From Thermomicrobium sp. 4228-Ro (GTDB lineage Bacteria > Chloroflexota > Chloroflexia > Thermomicrobiales > Thermomicrobiaceae), in NCBI RefSeq assembly GCF_026241205.1, contig NZ_JAPFQM010000001.1:1798001-1862000 (forward strand): 64,000 nt of DNA, in the 5' to 3' direction. How positions within the stretch are numbered: the stretch's first letter is position 1; each line of letters begins with the position of its first letter. Under the pieces are notes generated by a model. That model saw nothing but the letters and a program-made list of their open reading frames with translations. It was not told the DNA's origin and ran no database searches. Below are positions 62,116 through 64,000 of the stretch, piece after piece. A program made the position numbers and the translations under genes.

Positions 62116-64000
62116 TCAGCGCGCAGCAGTGACGACCAGTTCCTGCTCCAGGCGTTCCAACGCAGCGACTGGGTCGCCACGGAGCGTGATCTGAAGGACC
62201 GGTCGTCGCCGCTCGGTGAGCGCCGCGAAGTCGCCGTCGGCTTGTGCCAGGAACAAGGTGCGGAACGAATAGGGCTCACCGGGAATCGGCAGATCGTACT
62301 CCGGTTCGCTAACGAGTTGCAGGAAGACACCGGTATCGGGACCACCCTTGTAGAGCTGGCCGATCGAGTGCAGATAGCGCGGTCCGATGCCGAGCGTGGT
62401 CGCGACGCGGAGTCGTTCCGCGAGTAGTTGGCGGATCGTGTGCAGCCGATCGAGCATGTCCGAGTTCGGATCCACGAAGGCCAGGATACCGAGATAGCCG
62501 GAGGAGGAGATTCGGGAGAAGAGCTCAGTGAGGGCGCTCCGGAGATCGGTCGCTTCGGTCCCCGCGACAGTGAGGGAGCCCTCGGTAAACGCGACTGCCG
62601 GACGGACGAGTTCTCCGGAGTGCCGGTAATGCTCGAGGAGCATCGCGGTGCGTTCCTTGCTCGCGCGGACATCAGGCTCGTCGAACGGGTCAATACCGAG
62701 CACGCGTCCAGCGATCGCGGTGGCGAACTCCCAGCGGAGCATTTCGGCACCGAGTTCCCAGAGGTTCCAGAGCTGTGTACGCAGGATCGGGTGCCCGAGC
62801 GTCTCGGCGGCCTTGAGGAGCGCTTCGGTCGGTTGATATGGCTGCAAGGCGAGATCGATGCCGACGAAGACGCGGTCAGGACCGTACTGCTCCGGTGGGA
62901 GATGCGGCTCGTGCACGATCGGCACGAGGCCGGTTCCTTGCTTCCCCGTGCTCTCAGCCAAGAGTTGCTCGAGCCAGTCGCCGAACGGGGCGACCGCCGG
63001 TTCGAGTAAGAAGGTGACCTTATCGCGGCCCAGCTGCGCGAGTGTCGCCAGAGCAGCTCCCAGCCAGAGACCGGGGTTCTCTCCGTTCGGACGGTGCAGC
63101 CGTTCGACCATCGGATTCACACGGTCGAGGAGCGCTTCGATCGAGAGGCCGATGACACTGGCCGGTACCAGCCCGAAGTAACTCAGCGCACTGTACCGGC
63201 CGCCGATGTCGGGTGGGTTGAGGAAGATCCGCCAGGCCTGATGGCTGCGTGCCCATGCTTCCAGAGGAGTACCCGGATCGGTGATCACGACGAGGTGGTT
63301 CCCAGCCCTGTCACCGAGTTCGCGTTCGAGTTCGCCGAACCAATAGGCGGCGAGGCTGGTCGTTTCGATCGTCGTGCCGGACTTCGAGCTGACGATGACC
63401 AGTGTCTGGGTGAGGTTGACGCGTTCACGCACGCGCTTGATCGTGTCGGGGTGGGTGGTGTCGAGGACGATCAGTTCCGGATGCCCCGCGTCGTTTCCGA
63501 GTACACGCTGGAAGACCTCCGGCGCGAGACTGCTCCCGCCCATACCCAGCAGGAGCGCATGTGCGAACCGACGTTCGCGAACCTCGTGGCGGAAGACAAT
63601 GAGTTCCTCGAGTCGCTCGCGGATCCAGTCGACGATCGCCAGCCAGCCCAGTCGCTGGGCGATACGACGCTGGCGTTCCGGATCGTCCGTCCAGAACGAA
63701 GCGTCTCGTTGCCAGACGCGTTCGACCGCCTTTGCCGCGACGAGTTCCTCGACGGTGCGCTCGATATCCTGGCTATACGCGCCGAGGTAGCTTCCGCGGC
63801 GCTCGCTCGCGGCGATGAGGTGGCGTCGCCGCTCGGCGATACGCTGGAGTGCACTCACGTAGGATTCCTCGAAGAGCCGCACGCCATCCTCTTGCAGCTT
63901 GGCGGTAACCTCCGTGTACGAGATACCGAGTTCTTCCAGCCGCTGAAGGACTGTGGCAGCGTCCTCGACTCCCTCCTCGACGGTATTCGGCCGCGGGTGC
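62116..64000 (-). CDS. Transaldolase / glucose-6-phosphate isomerase fusion, partial
   Basis: The frame runs past the right edge, so the true start is outside the window; the apparent start near 63882 is internal. Codons up to 63999 read ELGISYTEVTAKLQEDGVRL, typical of the transaldolase C-terminus, and are followed directly by the isomerase domain (LLLGMGGSSLAPEVFQRVL, VSSKSGTTIET and GGRYSALSYFG). Such Tal-Pgi fusions are known in some bacteria with OpcA. It links the non-oxidative pentose pathway to glycolysis and opens the operon visible here. Confidence 0.9.
   Translation of the reverse strand, partial: HPRPNTVEEGVEDAATVLQRLEELGISYTEVTAKLQEDGVRLFEESYVSALQRIAERRRHLIAASERRGSYLGAYSQDIERTVEELVAAKAVERVWQRDASFWTDDPERQRRIAQRLGWLAIVDWIRERLEELIVFRHEVRERRFAHALLLGMGGSSLAPEVFQRVLGNDAGHPELIVLDTTHPDTIKRVRERVNLTQTLVIVSSKSGTTIETTSLAAYWFGELERELGDRAGNHLVVITDPGTPLEAWARSHQAWRIFLNPPDIGGRYSALSYFGLVPASVIGLSIEALLDRVNPMVERLHRPNGENPGLWLGAALATLAQLGRDKVTFLLEPAVAPFGDWLEQLLAESTGKQGTGLVPIVHEPHLPPEQYGPDRVFVGIDLALQPYQPTEALLKAAETLGHPILRTQLWNLWELGAEMLRWEFATAIAGRVLGIDPFDEPDVRASKERTAMLLEHYRHSGELVRPAVAFTEGSLTVAGTEATDLRSALTELFSRISSSGYLGILAFVDPNSDMLDRLHTIRQLLAERLRVATTLGIGPRYLHSIGQLYKGGPDTGVFLQLVSEPEYDLPIPGEPYSFRTLFLAQADGDFAALTERRRPVLQITLRGDPVAALERLEQELVVTAAR

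Noticed and set aside
63790-63882. Start of a stand-alone glucose-6-phosphate isomerase at 63882
   Set aside because: The frame continues without a stop to the window edge and reads as the C-terminus of transaldolase, so this is an internal codon of a fusion.
1-64000. Mobile elements, CRISPR arrays, prophage or a defence island
   Set aside because: No transposase, integrase, direct-repeat array, cas gene, phage structural gene or restriction gene was seen; the region looks like ordinary chromosome.

Overview
The window is a GC-rich, gene-dense stretch of bacterial chromosome with many GTG starts, short intergenic spaces and frequent 1-11 nt gene overlaps. The gene set suggests a thermophilic Chloroflexota of the Thermomicrobia type (Thermomicrobium or a close relative). 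It has a form of aerobic CO dehydrogenase, a CruF-type carotenoid cluster, a BtpA-family protein, a SCO1664-family protein, OpcA with a transaldolase-phosphoglucose isomerase fusion, and a MerR-like regulator with a C-terminal helical domain. This placement is inference from gene content; no 16S rRNA gene is present. I see no insertion sequence, prophage, CRISPR array or other clear mobile element, so this looks like core chromosome.

Layout. 1-1.3 kb: cox genes (coxG, coxS, start of coxL) for CO oxidation, with a good promoter. 1.4-5.9 kb: a SCO1664-like protein, then tig-clpP-clpX (nascent-chain folding and proteolysis). 5.7-13 kb: a DinB-like protein, a membrane zinc-peptidase homologue, a polyprenyl diphosphate synthase, DUF1786 with a metallophosphoesterase, a DtxR-type regulator and recJ. 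13-18.9 kb: BtpA, a MerR-unknown-adenine deaminase operon, tRNA-Cys, a small molybdopterin protein, a Nudix hydrolase and a LuxR-type response regulator. 18.9-23.7 kb: purine genes guaA-purD facing purN and a D-amino-acid PLP enzyme, with a hairpin in the guaA leader. 23.7-28.3 kb: a regulator with a zinc-ribbon partner, then the nif3-pmm-DUF402 operon and a PHP phosphoesterase. 28.3-32.7 kb: a sulfur-related block (membrane protein, SBP56/methanethiol oxidase, SufU-like scaffold, rhodanese, OsmC). 33.3-35.4 kb: MarR plus a 14-helix drug exporter. 35.7-37 kb: dnaA, standing without dnaN. 37.5-40.5 kb: a 984-residue flavin/iron-sulfur dehydrogenase.

40.5-47.6 kb is a tightly overlapping carotenoid operon: crtB, alpha/beta hydrolase, family 2 glycosyltransferase, a cruF-acyltransferase fusion, crtI-type desaturase and ispH. 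The GGPP synthase needed for it lies at 7.4 kb. The likely product is a hydroxylated, glycosylated and perhaps acylated acyclic carotenoid, probably a membrane pigment. 48-50.5 kb: TetR, an exporter and a second MarR. 50.9-52.4 kb: ribosomal protein L25 and two unknowns. 52.6-55.2 kb: a membrane-anchored sulfite-oxidase-fold enzyme and a TrmO-FmdE-like fusion. 55-57.5 kb: an ABC-2 exporter and a DUF420 membrane protein. 57.7-64 kb: the oxidative pentose phosphate operon tal-pgi, gnd, zwf, opcA, pgl, cut by the window edge.

The most unusual points are the CruF-acyltransferase fusion and its neighbouring hydrolase, the TrmO-FmdE-like fusion beside a molybdenum enzyme, the loss of the first zinc ligand in the metallopeptidase homologue, two genes whose 3' ends run antisense into their neighbours, and two regulator promoters with visible dyad operators. 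Functions are assigned from recognised motifs and family knowledge; no database search was run.
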